A stretch of DNA of 64,000 bases from DATMBL01 sp050735975 (GTDB taxonomy: Bacteria > Desulfobacterota > Binatia > UBA9968), in contig JBOHVS010000376.1 of assembly GCA_050735975.1 (NCBI GenBank), positions 13,022 to 77,021 of the forward strand, in the 5' to 3' direction. Below are positions 8,636 through 17,386 of the stretch, in pieces. Under the pieces are notes generated by a model. It was given only the letters and a program-made list of their open reading frames with translations, ran no database searches and was not told the origin of the DNA. Position numbers and translations under genes: made by a program. How positions within the stretch are numbered: the stretch's first letter is position 1; each line of letters opens with the position of its first letter.

Positions 8636-9832
8636 ATGGATTTTTGTCTTTCACCCGAGGAAGAAAGCCTGCGTCGAAGAGTCGAACAGTTTGTTCGCGA
8701 CGAGCTGATTCCTCGGGAGCCGGAGTTCGAAAACGCTCCGGATATCTTCGAAGGCAGTCGATGGAAGAGCCGCGCCAAATTGAGCCGCGATCCAGAAATC
8801 AAGCGCTACGTCGAGATCATGGAGGAATTGGAAAAGAAAGCGGAAGCCAAAGGATTATGGTCTCTCGACGTGCCAAAGGAATTTGGCGGGGAGCAAGTCA
8901 GTAATGTTGCGATGATCGCTATCACGGAAGAGCTGGAGAAGACTTCGATCCCTTTTGAGCTCGGCAATCACGTCTCGAATATTCTTTATAATTGTAAAGA
9001 CCACCAGAAGGAGAAGTTCCTTTGGCCCTGCATCCGCGGCGAGAAGACATCCGCTTTCGGGCTTACCGAGCCGGCATCCGGCGCGGATCCCTCCATGCTG
9101 CAGACTACCGCGACGCCGGACGGAGATTACTTCATCGTCAACGGCACGAAGATGTTTCCAACATTCGCCGATGTCGCGGATTTCGTTCAGCTGTTCGCCC
9201 GCCTGCCGGGCACTCAGGGGCGCGAAGGAATCACCTGTTTTCTGATCGAGACAGGGACGCCGGGCTATCGTGTTGTGCGCAGCATTGCCACCATCGCCGG
9301 GACCGAGCCCTGTGAGCTCGTATTCGAGGATTGTAAGGTTCACAAGGATCAGGTCCTCGGCGAAATCGGCAAAGGCTGGCAGTTGAACCAGGCTTGGCTC
9401 GGCGCCAGACGTTTTCAGGTGGGCATCCGCGCTCATGGACAGTCCCATCGAGTTTTGCGCTGTGTAGCGGGGTTGCTGCGCGGTGATCCCAACGATACCG
9501 GGCGATTCGCGCAGCCGCTCGGACGTTTTTTGGGAGAACTGGAGACGCTGCGAGCGCTTACGTATTTCGGCGCTTGGAAGGCGGACCAGAAAATGGACGT
9601 TCGTTGCGAGGCCGCCGGCGTGAAACTGTTTGCGACGGAGCTGTTGCACAAAGTCGTTGATTTTGGCTTGGAAGTGGCCGGAGCTGCGGGGCTGCGAAAA
9701 GAGCATGTGCTGGCCCGAGCCTTCCGGCATGCAAGGGCCAGGCGCATTGTCGAGGGGCCGTCGGAAATCCAGCGCCATATCATCCAGCGCGCGCTGTTTC
9801 GGGAAGGAATCGCCATGATGGAGTTGCCGTAA
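8636..9832 (+). CDS. Acyl-CoA dehydrogenase
   Basis: A 398-residue flavoprotein of the acyl-CoA dehydrogenase family, which introduces the 2,3-double bond and passes electrons to ETF. The N-terminal helical domain begins MDFCLSPEEESLRRR. The central FAD/substrate motifs are AFGLTEPASGADP and a NGTKMFPTFADVAD segment. The C-terminal part has IVEGPSEIQRHIIQR, whose Glu occupies the catalytic-base position. The ribosome site is weak. It is followed after 77 bases by a second, Glu-less acyl-CoA dehydrogenase, the pattern seen for alpha2beta2 enzymes of steroid side-chain degradation. No frame damage. Confidence 0.9.
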   Translation: MDFCLSPEEESLRRRVEQFVRDELIPREPEFENAPDIFEGSRWKSRAKLSRDPEIKRYVEIMEELEKKAEAKGLWSLDVPKEFGGEQVSNVAMIAITEELEKTSIPFELGNHVSNILYNCKDHQKEKFLWPCIRGEKTSAFGLTEPASGADPSMLQTTATPDGDYFIVNGTKMFPTFADVADFVQLFARLPGTQGREGITCFLIETGTPGYRVVRSIATIAGTEPCELVFEDCKVHKDQVLGEIGKGWQLNQAWLGARRFQVGIRAHGQSHRVLRCVAGLLRGDPNDTGRFAQPLGRFLGELETLRALTYFGAWKADQKMDVRCEAAGVKLFATELLHKVVDFGLEVAGAAGLRKEHVLARAFRHARARRIVEGPSEIQRHIIQRALFREGIAMMELP

Positions 9833-9909
9833 TGCAGGCCTTTTTGCTCGGCCTACAACACAGGTTTCTCGGCAGGCGGTCTACAGTGTAACTATCGCCT
9901 TGTTCAGGT

Positions 9910-11037
9910 ATGGATCTTAAATTAAGTGAAGAAGAAAAACTCGTCAGAGAAACTGCCGCGCAATTCGTTTCACGCGAGCTGATCGCCCGTGAGGGCAGAT
10001 ATCTAAAGCAGGAGGAATCTTTTTTGCCGCCTGGCGACCCGCCGCGCCGTGAGCTCGATCCGGAAGTTCGAGCGACCCTCGCGAGGGTTGCGAAGGGCAT
10101 CGGTCTTTGGGCGCTGGAGCTTCCGCCGGAGGCGGATAGCCCGGCGCCAAGCGCCATGGCGCGCGTCTTGATCTATCGCGAGTTCGGCCGAACCATCCTG
10201 CCTTTTGCGCCTCCGTATATTCCAGCCTTGATGGCGAACCATGCTCACGCGGAAGCACTTGCGGATGGTGAGATGTCTCTCGCGCTTGCCTTCGATCAAA
10301 TTCATAAGAGTGGGACCCCGGGCGGCGTCGAGACGCGGTTCCGTCCAACGACGGAAGGTTATGTCTTGAGCAACTCCGACGTTGAGGCGCTCGATCCGGC
10401 TGTGGATCTTTACCTGTTGCCGGCACGGGAACAGGGCACCAACCGCGTGTGTCTGTTCTTGCTGCGCCGCGACACCCGTGGGTTCTCCATTGGCGACGAG
10501 GTCGATCTTACAACGGATTCGACGGTTGCGAGACTGACGTTGCGCGACTGCAGGGTGCCGGCGGACGCTCTCATAGGCTATGAGTACGAAACCGCCGCGA
10601 TCGTCGCCAGCGAACAGTTGCGGATCGCCGCCCGTTGTTTGGGGATTGGGATGCGTTGTCTGGCAGATTCTATAGAGCATGCGCGCAACCGTATAACGTT
10701 CGGCCGGCCGCTGGCCGCCCGGCAGTCTATCCAGTGGATGCTGGCGGACTTGTCCATCGACTTGGGCACCTGCACGTGGCTGACCCTGGAGGCGGCCTGG
10801 CGCGCCGATCAAGAACGGCCTTATTTCATGGCAGCCGCTCTGGCGAAGAAGAGAGCCGCCAAAATGGCCTTCGAGGCGGCAGACACGGCAATCCAAATAC
10901 ACGGCGGATACGGAGTTTGCAAAGAGTTCCCGTATGAAGGGTTCTATCGGGAAGCGCGCTTGCTGCGGCTGCTTTACGGACGCGAAGCGGAACTGGACCG
11001 AGCGATCGGGGAAAAGTTTCTAAAGGCTGAAAGTTGA
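9910..11037 (+). CDS. Acyl-CoA dehydrogenase-like protein lacking the catalytic Glu
   Basis: A 375-residue acyl-CoA dehydrogenase-family protein. The fold is supported by MDLKLSEEEKLVRETAAQFV, ARNRITFGRPLAARQSIQ and DTAIQIHGGYGVCKEFPYE. The C-terminal motif that usually reads YEGTSEIQR is here LLYGREAELDR, so the catalytic Glu position is not Glu. The FAD-region TEPxxGSD motif is also not recognisable (the stretch reads LALAFDQIHKSG). This suggests a non-catalytic partner subunit of the preceding dehydrogenase, as in heterotetrameric mycobacterial ChsE-type enzymes, where one chain carries the base. It is in the same operon, upstream of the thiolase-like gene. Confidence 0.8.
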   Translation: MDLKLSEEEKLVRETAAQFVSRELIAREGRYLKQEESFLPPGDPPRRELDPEVRATLARVAKGIGLWALELPPEADSPAPSAMARVLIYREFGRTILPFAPPYIPALMANHAHAEALADGEMSLALAFDQIHKSGTPGGVETRFRPTTEGYVLSNSDVEALDPAVDLYLLPAREQGTNRVCLFLLRRDTRGFSIGDEVDLTTDSTVARLTLRDCRVPADALIGYEYETAAIVASEQLRIAARCLGIGMRCLADSIEHARNRITFGRPLAARQSIQWMLADLSIDLGTCTWLTLEAAWRADQERPYFMAAALAKKRAAKMAFEAADTAIQIHGGYGVCKEFPYEGFYREARLLRLLYGREAELDRAIGEKFLKAES

Positions 11038-11196
11038 TGATTTCCATTCTCGAGTTTTCAGTCCAGTAGAACTCGAGAGTGTTGGAAAACCTGTTTACAG
11101 GCCGGTCAAAAAGATCTCAGATGCGAGGCGCGCATTCCGAGCAGATTGGGAAGGCTGAGGCCGAGCTTAACCTTAACCTCAAGCAGCGAGTGGAAC

Positions 11197-11253
11197 GAGC
11201 GCAACGCCTGCCTGTGCGGCGCACGCAGACAGGAAGCGGGTGAGTCTTTTTCA
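11197..11253 (+). repeat. REP-like palindromic repeat, copy 1
   Basis: The core GAGCGCAACGCCTGCCTGTG continues as CG(G)CGCACGCAGACAGGAAGC and is followed by TGAGTCTTTTTCA. The core (CCTGCCTGTGCG against CGCACGCAGACAGG) is an imperfect hairpin. Near-identical cores lie at 57757-57797 (inverted) and 60359-60399. Bases 11104-11118 carry the associated CAAAAAGATCTCA piece. Confidence 0.75.
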
Positions 11254-11272
11254 ACGCCCTGGGAGGGAGACC

Positions 11273-12424
11273 ATGCGACGTAAGAACGTGTGCTTCATAA
11301 GCTACGGTTCGACAGAGTATTCGAGGAAATCCGAGGACTCGGTGTTGACCCACTATGCAAATGCCATACGCCAGGCGCTGCAGCGAATCGGTCTGCACAA
11401 AAAAGAGATCCAGGGGCTTTCGATTACGACGCAAGCGAGTCCCGATTTCTCGCCGCACGTGGCCGAGCAACTGGGACTGGAACTGGATTGGGTGTTGAAC
11501 GGAGATTACGGCGGGGCCGGTGGCGTTATGAGCGTGCGCCGGGCGGCGGATGCGATCGAGGCGGGCCATATCGAGATGGCGGTGCTTGTCGGCGGCAACT
11601 CGTTCGATAAGAGCGTCCCGCACCAGCGGCCGCTGGAATATCAGCGCGCTAACTATGTGGATGTTTATGGTTACGGCGGGCCCAATAGCCTCATGGCGCT
11701 GATTCAACGCCTGCATATGGAGCAGTACGGGACGATCATCGAGCAGATAGGAAAAATTGCCTTGGCCCAGCGTTACAACGCGCTGAACAATCCGCAAGCG
11801 TTGTTTCGCGAACCGATGAGCATGGATGATTATTTGAATTCACGGATGATCTCCGATCCGATTCGTCTCTTCGATTGCGTGATGCCATGCTCGGGCGCCG
11901 AATGCATTATTCTCGCCTCCGAAGAAAAAGCAAAGAAGATCACCGATAAGTTGGTCTATCTGGTCACTGACGCGGAGAGGGTGCATTATCAGGTCGGCAA
12001 CATGGCGCCGGATAAGACGACGTTTGGGACGAAAGTGGTCGGCGATCGTCTCTTCAGCGAGGTTAAACGGGAAGATATCGATCTATTCGAGATCTACGAC
12101 GACTACCCGATCGCGGTCATGATTCAGATCGAGGATCTCGGCTATTGTAAAAAAGGCGATGGGGGAAAGTTTGTCGATTCCCACGACTTGACCTATAAGG
12201 GCGATTTCCCTGTGAACACCGGCGGAGGCGAGCTTTCGGTCGGACAGGCAGGTTTAGCCGGCGGTTTCCTTCATATTGTCGAAGCGCTGCGTCAGCTGAG
12301 GGGCGAGTCTGAGGGGCACCAGGTACAGAAAGCCGAGCGCGCGTTGGTAACCGGTATCGGTTGGCTAAACTACGGGCGTAATCTCGGCACCACGGCTGGC
12401 TTGGTCATCGAAAGGAGAAAATAA
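11273..12424 (+). CDS. Thiolase-like protein (SCP2/Ltp2 type) without the nucleophilic Cys
   Basis: A 383-residue thiolase-fold protein. ATG 11273 is preferred over an upstream start because GGGAGGGAG precedes it. The N-terminal half aligns with SCP2-type thiolases, but the region that normally carries the acyl-binding Cys reads DYGGAGG (residues 78-84). The C-terminal GHP motif is NTGGGELSVGQAG (Gln325). Loss of these residues, together with a DUF35 protein whose start overlaps the stop by one base, matches the arrangement of Ltp2 with the ChsH2 DUF35 domain, a retro-aldolase that releases propionyl-CoA in steroid side-chain degradation. A retro-aldol cleavage role is therefore more likely than thiolysis. 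Function inferred. Confidence 0.8.
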   Translation: MRRKNVCFISYGSTEYSRKSEDSVLTHYANAIRQALQRIGLHKKEIQGLSITTQASPDFSPHVAEQLGLELDWVLNGDYGGAGGVMSVRRAADAIEAGHIEMAVLVGGNSFDKSVPHQRPLEYQRANYVDVYGYGGPNSLMALIQRLHMEQYGTIIEQIGKIALAQRYNALNNPQALFREPMSMDDYLNSRMISDPIRLFDCVMPCSGAECIILASEEKAKKITDKLVYLVTDAERVHYQVGNMAPDKTTFGTKVVGDRLFSEVKREDIDLFEIYDDYPIAVMIQIEDLGYCKKGDGGKFVDSHDLTYKGDFPVNTGGGELSVGQAGLAGGFLHIVEALRQLRGESEGHQVQKAERALVTGIGWLNYGRNLGTTAGLVIERRK

Positions 12425-12861
12425 TGGCGGAATCAAGTCAGCCAAAGAAGAGTTTGCCCAAGATCAATCCTATCGATCAACCCTACTGGCAAGGCGCCGC
12501 GGCCAGCAGGCTCCTGCTGCAGAAATGTAAGGATTGCGGCAAGCTTCAGTTTTTTCCCAGGCCGGTCTGTCTAGATTGCTTCAGCGGCAATCTCGAGTGG
12601 GTGCAAGCGTCGGGCAAGGGCAAGATCCACAGCTTTACCTGGGTGCGCGTGCCGCGCAGTCCGGCGTTTAAGGGAGAGACCCCGATTTGCTACATCAACG
12701 TTATCCTCGATGAAGGAGTCATCATGGAAAGCCGCCTCCTTGGGAACGGGGCGGAAGGAGTCAAGCTCGGCGACCGGGTGAAAGTCGCTTTTCAGGAGAC
12801 GCATGATCCCGCAATCAAGTTGCCGGTGTTTGAGCTGGAGGGGCAATCCGCGCGGGAATGA
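12424..12861 (+). CDS. DUF35 zinc-ribbon/OB-fold acyl-CoA-associated protein
   Basis: A 145-residue protein with the standard two-part DUF35 layout. An N-terminal rubredoxin-like zinc ribbon uses Cys35, Cys38, Cys49 and Cys52 (CKDC and CLDC). The OB-fold half contains GKGKIHSFTWVRVP, YINVILDEGVIMESRLL and LGDRVKVAFQ. Such proteins bind acyl-CoA and pair with thiolase-fold enzymes, stabilising or completing their active site. The start ATG overlaps the stop of the thiolase-like gene (TAATG), so translation is coupled, with AGGAGAAA just upstream. The partner gene fixes its likely role as the second subunit of a thiolase-like or aldolase complex. Confidence 0.9.
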   Translation: MAESSQPKKSLPKINPIDQPYWQGAAASRLLLQKCKDCGKLQFFPRPVCLDCFSGNLEWVQASGKGKIHSFTWVRVPRSPAFKGETPICYINVILDEGVIMESRLLGNGAEGVKLGDRVKVAFQETHDPAIKLPVFELEGQSARE

Positions 12862-12902
12862 CGATAAGCAGCGTATTCAACCGGCACGCTGGAAAGGTAA
12901 CA

Positions 12903-13697
12903 ATGGTATTCCAACATTTACTGTTTGAAGTTCGCGATCAGGTAGCGTTCGTGACATTTAACCGACCGGAGTCGATGAACGCGTACAACCGGCAGATGAC
13001 GCGGGAGCTGATCGACGTGTGCAGGCATTGTGAGGGGGAGAGCGGGATCCGCGCGGCGATTTTTACGGGAGCAGGCGACAAAGCTTTTTCCGCGGGGATG
13101 GATTTAAAGGAGCGGGCCGAAGCTCCCTTTTCGTTCATCGAACGACGTTATCAGAAGCTTGCCGCGACCATCTATACCCAGGCGCGCGCCGTGGCGGCTA
13201 TCACAAAGCCGACCATTGCGGCGATCCGCGGATACTGTCTGGGTGGAGGTCTCGAGTTCGCGCTCGCGTGCGACATGCGGATTGCGGCTGAAGACGCCAA
13301 ACTCGGGCTCACGGAAGTTCGGCGCGGGCTTATACCAGGGGCAGGCGGCACGCAAAGGCTGGCGCGCCTGGTAGGCACGGCCAAAGCATTGGAGATTTGT
13401 CTAACCGGCGACGCCGTGAGCGGGAGCGAAGCGTACCGATTGGGTCTTGTAAATGCGGTAGTGACCCCGGATGCGGTGCTCAAAACGGCGGAGGATCTCG
13501 CTAACAGAATTCTTAAGGGAGCGCCGATGTCGGTAGCGTTTATCAAGGAAGCCATCAACAAAGGCATCGAGCTGCCGCTGGAACAAGGGCTTCGACTCGA
13601 AGCGGATCTGTCCGCCCTCGTTGCCACAACGGAAGACAGCAAGGAAGGGCCGCGCGCGTTTGTTGAGAAGAGAGAGCCGGTGTGGAAGGGAAAGTAA
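12903..13697 (+). CDS. Enoyl-CoA hydratase/isomerase family protein
   Basis: A 264-residue crotonase. The oxyanion-hole segments are KAFSAGMDLKERA and GYCLGGGLEFALACD, and the second active-site region is LGLTEVRRGLIPGAGGTQRL. Both Glu residues used by true hydratases (in LEFALACD and LTEVRRG) are present, so this is the most convincing hydratase of the cluster. ATG 12903 follows GGAAAGG. An upstream ATG at 12858 overlaps the DUF35 stop as ATGA and would add 15 residues, but has no ribosome site. It ends ...EKREPVWKGK, almost the same tail as the next paralogue (EKRPPVWKGK). It likely hydrates the enoyl-CoA produced by the upstream dehydrogenases. Confidence 0.88.
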   Translation: MVFQHLLFEVRDQVAFVTFNRPESMNAYNRQMTRELIDVCRHCEGESGIRAAIFTGAGDKAFSAGMDLKERAEAPFSFIERRYQKLAATIYTQARAVAAITKPTIAAIRGYCLGGGLEFALACDMRIAAEDAKLGLTEVRRGLIPGAGGTQRLARLVGTAKALEICLTGDAVSGSEAYRLGLVNAVVTPDAVLKTAEDLANRILKGAPMSVAFIKEAINKGIELPLEQGLRLEADLSALVATTEDSKEGPRAFVEKREPVWKGK

Positions 13698-13700
13698 ACA

Positions 13701-13818
13701 ATTTTGGATTTTCGATTTTAGATTTTCGATTGTCGGGGAATCAATCAACTCCAAATTCCAAAGTTTGTTCCGGAGTGTCTTGGCTATAATCTAAAATCCA
13801 AAATCAAAAATCTAAAAT
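13701..13818. repeat. Inverted word tract (AAATC/GATTT words)
   Basis: Left arm 13701-13731 is made of ATTTTGGATTTTCGATTTTA-type words and right arm 13787-13818 of their complements (AATCTAAAATCCAAAATC). They can pair over about 30 bases around a 55-base spacer. It fills the gap between two hydratase-family genes. Confidence 0.7.
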
Positions 13819-13829
13819 GGAGTGAGTGA

Positions 13830-14645
13830 ATGGAGAGTCAGAAAGTTCTTTACGGCGTTAAAGACAAAATTGCATGGATCACGTTGAGTCGGCCGGAATC
13901 CTTGAATGCCGTCAATCAGGAGATGCAAAAAGATATTATCAAGTTTTGCCGAATAGCGAACGAGGATCGGGAGGTTCAAGTCGTCATTTTCAAAGGAGCC
14001 GGAGAGAGGGCGTTTTCCGTCGGAGGCGACATAAAGGACCGGGCAAAGGCGAACGCCGAGGCCGGCGCAGGGCGGGAATCGCCGCTGGCGAGTAGACAAG
14101 CAAGGTTTACTTCCGGTATCCGGACACCTCCGCAAGCCATAGCAGCTCTCAACAAGGTCTCGATCGCGTTAGTTCACGGCTATGTGATCGGGACGGGATT
14201 GTTGATGAGCCTTGCCTGCGATATCCGTATCGCCGCGGACAATGCCAGATTGGGGCTTAGCGAGGTCCGTCTCGGATTCATCCCGGCGTCAGGAGGGACA
14301 CAGCGGATGGCGCGCCTCGTGGGCATTCCGAAAGCCCTGGAGATTTGTCTTTCCGGTGAACTTTTTGACGCGCAAGAAGCTTATCGAATCGGTCTCGTCA
14401 ATCAACTGGTCGCCTATGATCAGTTGATACCGGCGGGTGAAAAAATGGCGCAATCCTTTATCAAAGGCGCTCCACTGGCAATGCGTTATATCAGGGAAGC
14501 GATTTACAAGGGAAGCGACCTTTCGCTGGAGCAAGGACTTCGATTCGAATCCGATCTTGCCGGGATGGTGTCGAACACCGAAGATGCCAAGGAAGGGCCG
14601 CGCGCATTCGTTGAGAAGCGGCCGCCGGTGTGGAAAGGCAAGTAA
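13830..14645 (+). CDS. Enoyl-CoA hydratase/isomerase family protein, first Glu replaced
   Basis: A 271-residue crotonase paralogous to the preceding gene, with the same ending (RAFVEKRPPVWKGK). The CoA and oxyanion segments are RAFSVGGDIKDRA and GYVIGTGLLMSLACD; the Glu normally in the second of these is Leu, while the later one is kept (LGLSEVRLGFIPASGGTQRM). One-Glu crotonases usually act as isomerases or catalyse other reactions rather than plain hydration. It sits between two word-repeat tracts in the plus-strand cluster. Start ATG 13830 is preceded by GGAGTGAGTGA. Exact reaction unknown. Confidence 0.85.
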   Translation: MESQKVLYGVKDKIAWITLSRPESLNAVNQEMQKDIIKFCRIANEDREVQVVIFKGAGERAFSVGGDIKDRAKANAEAGAGRESPLASRQARFTSGIRTPPQAIAALNKVSIALVHGYVIGTGLLMSLACDIRIAADNARLGLSEVRLGFIPASGGTQRMARLVGIPKALEICLSGELFDAQEAYRIGLVNQLVAYDQLIPAGEKMAQSFIKGAPLAMRYIREAIYKGSDLSLEQGLRFESDLAGMVSNTEDAKEGPRAFVEKRPPVWKGK

Positions 14646-14647
14646 GA

Positions 14648-14780
14648 AGATAGAGACAGAGACAGAGAGGGGATTCTGAATACTGGCTCCTGAGTAAAGA
14701 GAGACAGGAGCCGACAGAAAGATATGGACGGAGATGAAGAGGGAAGAGCGCGACGTTCCGAAGTGTTCTGTCTCTGTCTG
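14648..14780. repeat. Inverted word tract (AGACAGAG/CTCTGTCT)
   Basis: GATAGAGACAGAGACAGAG at 14648-14668 faces CTGTCTCTGTCTGG at 14768-14781 across about 100 bases rich in purine words. It reaches to within ten bases of the next start codon. A larger copy of the same type lies at 31939-32082. Confidence 0.65.
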
Positions 14781-14789
14781 GAATGAGTT

Positions 14790-16346
14790 ATGAGTCATTC
14801 GTTATTGATGGGCGACGGCTTGCGCCGCAACGCCTATAAATTTCCTGTAAAAATGGCCGCGCGCGATCGTTACCGCCAAATTACCTACGGCGATTTGAAC
14901 CGTAGAGTGAATCAGCTCGCAAACGGGCTGCTCTCGATGGGCGTTCGCAAGGGCGACTCGGTTACTGTGCTGGCAGGAAATCGCATCGAGCATTTGGAAG
15001 TTCTTTTCGCGACTGCCAAGATCGGCGCATTGGCGATTCCGCTCGATATCAAATGGCGCGCGCTTGAGCTGGGTTCAGTGTTGTCGTTTTTCAAACCGCG
15101 CGTGCTGATTTTGCAGGACGAGTGCGTTGGTGAGTTCAAAAAGGCAAGGGCGTCGTATGACCTCAACTTCTTGAAAACCGTCGTCACATCAGACTTGAAT
15201 TATGGCGGCTTGCTCGGAGGCCAGAGCGTAGCGGAGCCGCCGGTAAAGGTCAATGAAGATGATCCGTTTGCCGTGCTGCTCACCTCCGGTACTACGGGGT
15301 TTCCCAAGGGATGCCTCGCCAGCCACAGGACTTTCGTTTTTCACTGCATCAACAACGCCATCGAGAAAGGGCTTGGTGTTCACGACCGCGCAATCCTCGG
15401 GTCGCCTATCTACTTCAACGCGGGCCGTTCGTTCACCTTGGCGATCATCTACTATGGCGGCACGATGTTTCTTCACGAGCGATTTGACCCAGAAGAGATT
15501 CTCAAAACTATCGAACGCGAGAAGATTACCTATATGGGCGCGGTGCCGACGATGTGCGAGCGCATGCTGCAGGTCCCGAATGTAGAGCACTACGACACGA
15601 GCTCTCTGCGATGCCTTGCCATCACAGGGGGGAAAGTGCATGAGCCGATCCTGCAGGCGCTCAGGAAATACATCACTCCGAACATCTATCGGACCTACGC
15701 CTCCACCGATTCCGGGCAGATGGCGATTTCGAAGCCGGGAGATATCGAGACAAAACCACTGGCTGCGGGCCGTCCGGTTTGGTGCGTTGAATTGCGCGTC
15801 GTGGATGACAATAACAATCCAGTCGCGGTGAACGAAGTCGGCGAGATCGTCTGCCAGAGCCCGCTGGCGACTCAGGGCTATTATATGAACCCCGAGGCAA
15901 CCAACGCGGCCTTCCGCGACGAGTGGTTCTACACGGGCGATCTCGGCTATTTCGATGAAGAAGGGTACTTGTTTGTCGTCGGGCGCAAGAAAGACATGGT
16001 CAAGAGCGGCGGCATCAGTGTTTATCCTTTAGAGATCGAAGGCGTTCTTTATAAGCATCCCGAGGTTGTCGAAGCGGCGGTGATCGGCGTGCCGGATCCG
16101 CAGTGGGGCGAAGCGGTCAAGGCCGTGGTCACCCTCAAGGAGGGATCGCGAACCACCGGCGAGGATCTCATAGGTTTTTCCAAGGAATGGTTGGCGCCCT
16201 ACAAGGTTCCCAAATCAGTGGACATCGTTTGCTCATTGCCGCACACAGAGACCGGAAAAGTAGCGAAGGAAAAACTCAAGGAAGCAATTCTCAACCAAAC
16301 AAGCTTAAGACCGGACCGAGATAACTTGAACTCTAATCGAAGGTGA
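14790..16346 (+). CDS. Acyl-CoA synthetase (AMP-forming, class I adenylate-forming)
   Basis: A 518-residue ANL-superfamily ligase that activates a carboxylate with ATP and CoA. The motifs are in order: A3 loop LLTSGTTGFPKG, A5 YRTYASTDSGQMA, A7 WFYTGDLGYFDEEGYLFV, A8 GRKKDMVKSGG, and the C-terminal catalytic Lys in HTETGKVAKEKL. The length is typical of medium-chain or aryl acyl-CoA synthetases. The substrate cannot be read by eye; its position between crotonases and an alpha/beta hydrolase makes it the likely entry enzyme of the 8.6-20.7 kb pathway. No good ribosome site precedes ATG 14790, and the upstream bases belong to an AGACAGAG word tract. Confidence 0.92.
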   Translation: MSHSLLMGDGLRRNAYKFPVKMAARDRYRQITYGDLNRRVNQLANGLLSMGVRKGDSVTVLAGNRIEHLEVLFATAKIGALAIPLDIKWRALELGSVLSFFKPRVLILQDECVGEFKKARASYDLNFLKTVVTSDLNYGGLLGGQSVAEPPVKVNEDDPFAVLLTSGTTGFPKGCLASHRTFVFHCINNAIEKGLGVHDRAILGSPIYFNAGRSFTLAIIYYGGTMFLHERFDPEEILKTIEREKITYMGAVPTMCERMLQVPNVEHYDTSSLRCLAITGGKVHEPILQALRKYITPNIYRTYASTDSGQMAISKPGDIETKPLAAGRPVWCVELRVVDDNNNPVAVNEVGEIVCQSPLATQGYYMNPEATNAAFRDEWFYTGDLGYFDEEGYLFVVGRKKDMVKSGGISVYPLEIEGVLYKHPEVVEAAVIGVPDPQWGEAVKAVVTLKEGSRTTGEDLIGFSKEWLAPYKVPKSVDIVCSLPHTETGKVAKEKLKEAILNQTSLRPDRDNLNSNRR

Positions 16347-16368
16347 GAAAGGTCGCGAACAACAACGT

Positions 16369-17235
16369 ATGGATTTGGAGCCGAGAGAACACTATTTCAT
16401 TCATGATGGCTTAAAGCTTCATTATTGGGAGTGGGGAGATCCTAAAGCGGAAACTTTTGTTTTCGTCCATGGTATCCGGGATCAGGGCCGGAGCTGGGAG
16501 CCGTTTATCGCTTCGATGATGGCGTTAGGTTGTCCCATCAAACATGCAGTCGCGCTTGATTTGCGCGGGCATGGCGACAGCGAGTGGCCTAACACGAGTC
16601 GCGGCTATCAACATGAAGACTTTCTTACTGACTTGTCAGGTCTGCTGCGCCACCTGGACAAAGAAACTTTGACTCTGGTCGGCCATTCTCTTGGCGGGAG
16701 CATGGCGCTGCTCTACGCCGGAACTTTCCCGGAAAAAATCAAGCGCATGGTGTTGCTTGAATCACTCGGCCCGTTTGCGCGCTCCGATGACGAGGTGCCG
16801 GAAATTATGGCCGAAAGGTTGGATGGAAGGAACTATATCGAGATACCTTATCCGTATGCGTCGTTAAAAGACGCCGCCAAGGCGCTGCAAAAAAGATTTC
16901 CCCTCATCCCCGATCGCGCGGCGGCGCACATGGCTCTGTACGGGACGAGAAAAAATGGACAAAACTATCGCTGGAGGCATGATCCGATCCTTCGCTATCG
17001 CACAACGACCATGCTCTCGGAGGGTCAGATCGAAGCTTTCATTCGACGGGTTAAATGTCCGATTCTATTTGTTTACGGCACCGAAAGCGATTTCATGCAA
17101 TCGGTGCGCGGCCCGCGCGCGAAGCATTTCAATAACGCCCGGATAGTTCCGATTGAAGGCGCGGGTCATCACATTCCGCACGAGAAGCCGGACGAGGTGG
17201 CGAAGGTTATTGCGCCGTTTCTGTTTCCTGATTAA
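16369..17235 (+). CDS. Alpha/beta hydrolase
   Basis: A 288-residue alpha/beta-hydrolase fold enzyme. The oxyanion strand is FVFVHGIRDQGRSWEPF, the nucleophile elbow LVGHSLGGSMALL (Ser), the acid probably in VYGTESDF, and the His in IEGAGHHIPHEKPDEV. The cap region is short, as in esterases, C-C hydrolases and thioesterases. It starts 22 bases after the acyl-CoA synthetase stop, so the two are probably co-transcribed; a role hydrolysing an ester, lactone or ring-cleavage product that then feeds the ligase is plausible but inferred. Confidence 0.85.
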   Translation: MDLEPREHYFIHDGLKLHYWEWGDPKAETFVFVHGIRDQGRSWEPFIASMMALGCPIKHAVALDLRGHGDSEWPNTSRGYQHEDFLTDLSGLLRHLDKETLTLVGHSLGGSMALLYAGTFPEKIKRMVLLESLGPFARSDDEVPEIMAERLDGRNYIEIPYPYASLKDAAKALQKRFPLIPDRAAAHMALYGTRKNGQNYRWRHDPILRYRTTTMLSEGQIEAFIRRVKCPILFVYGTESDFMQSVRGPRAKHFNNARIVPIEGAGHHIPHEKPDEVAKVIAPFLFPD

Positions 17236-17386
17236 ACAAAAACCCATCCAGGCGGCCCTGAGCAGAGTCGAAGGGTTGCGAGCTTTTCTTAAAGATCTCC
17301 GGTCTTGGTCCAAAACGCTTTCTTTGTTATGGTGCGACCTATCCATTTTACGATCAGTGCCGCGACTTGACGTTTGGAGGTGAACC

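Noticed and set aside
14646..14780. Possible CRISPR-like array from repeated AGACAGAG words
   Set aside because: Words are 6-8 bases, degenerate, without spacers of constant length, and no cas gene is present.
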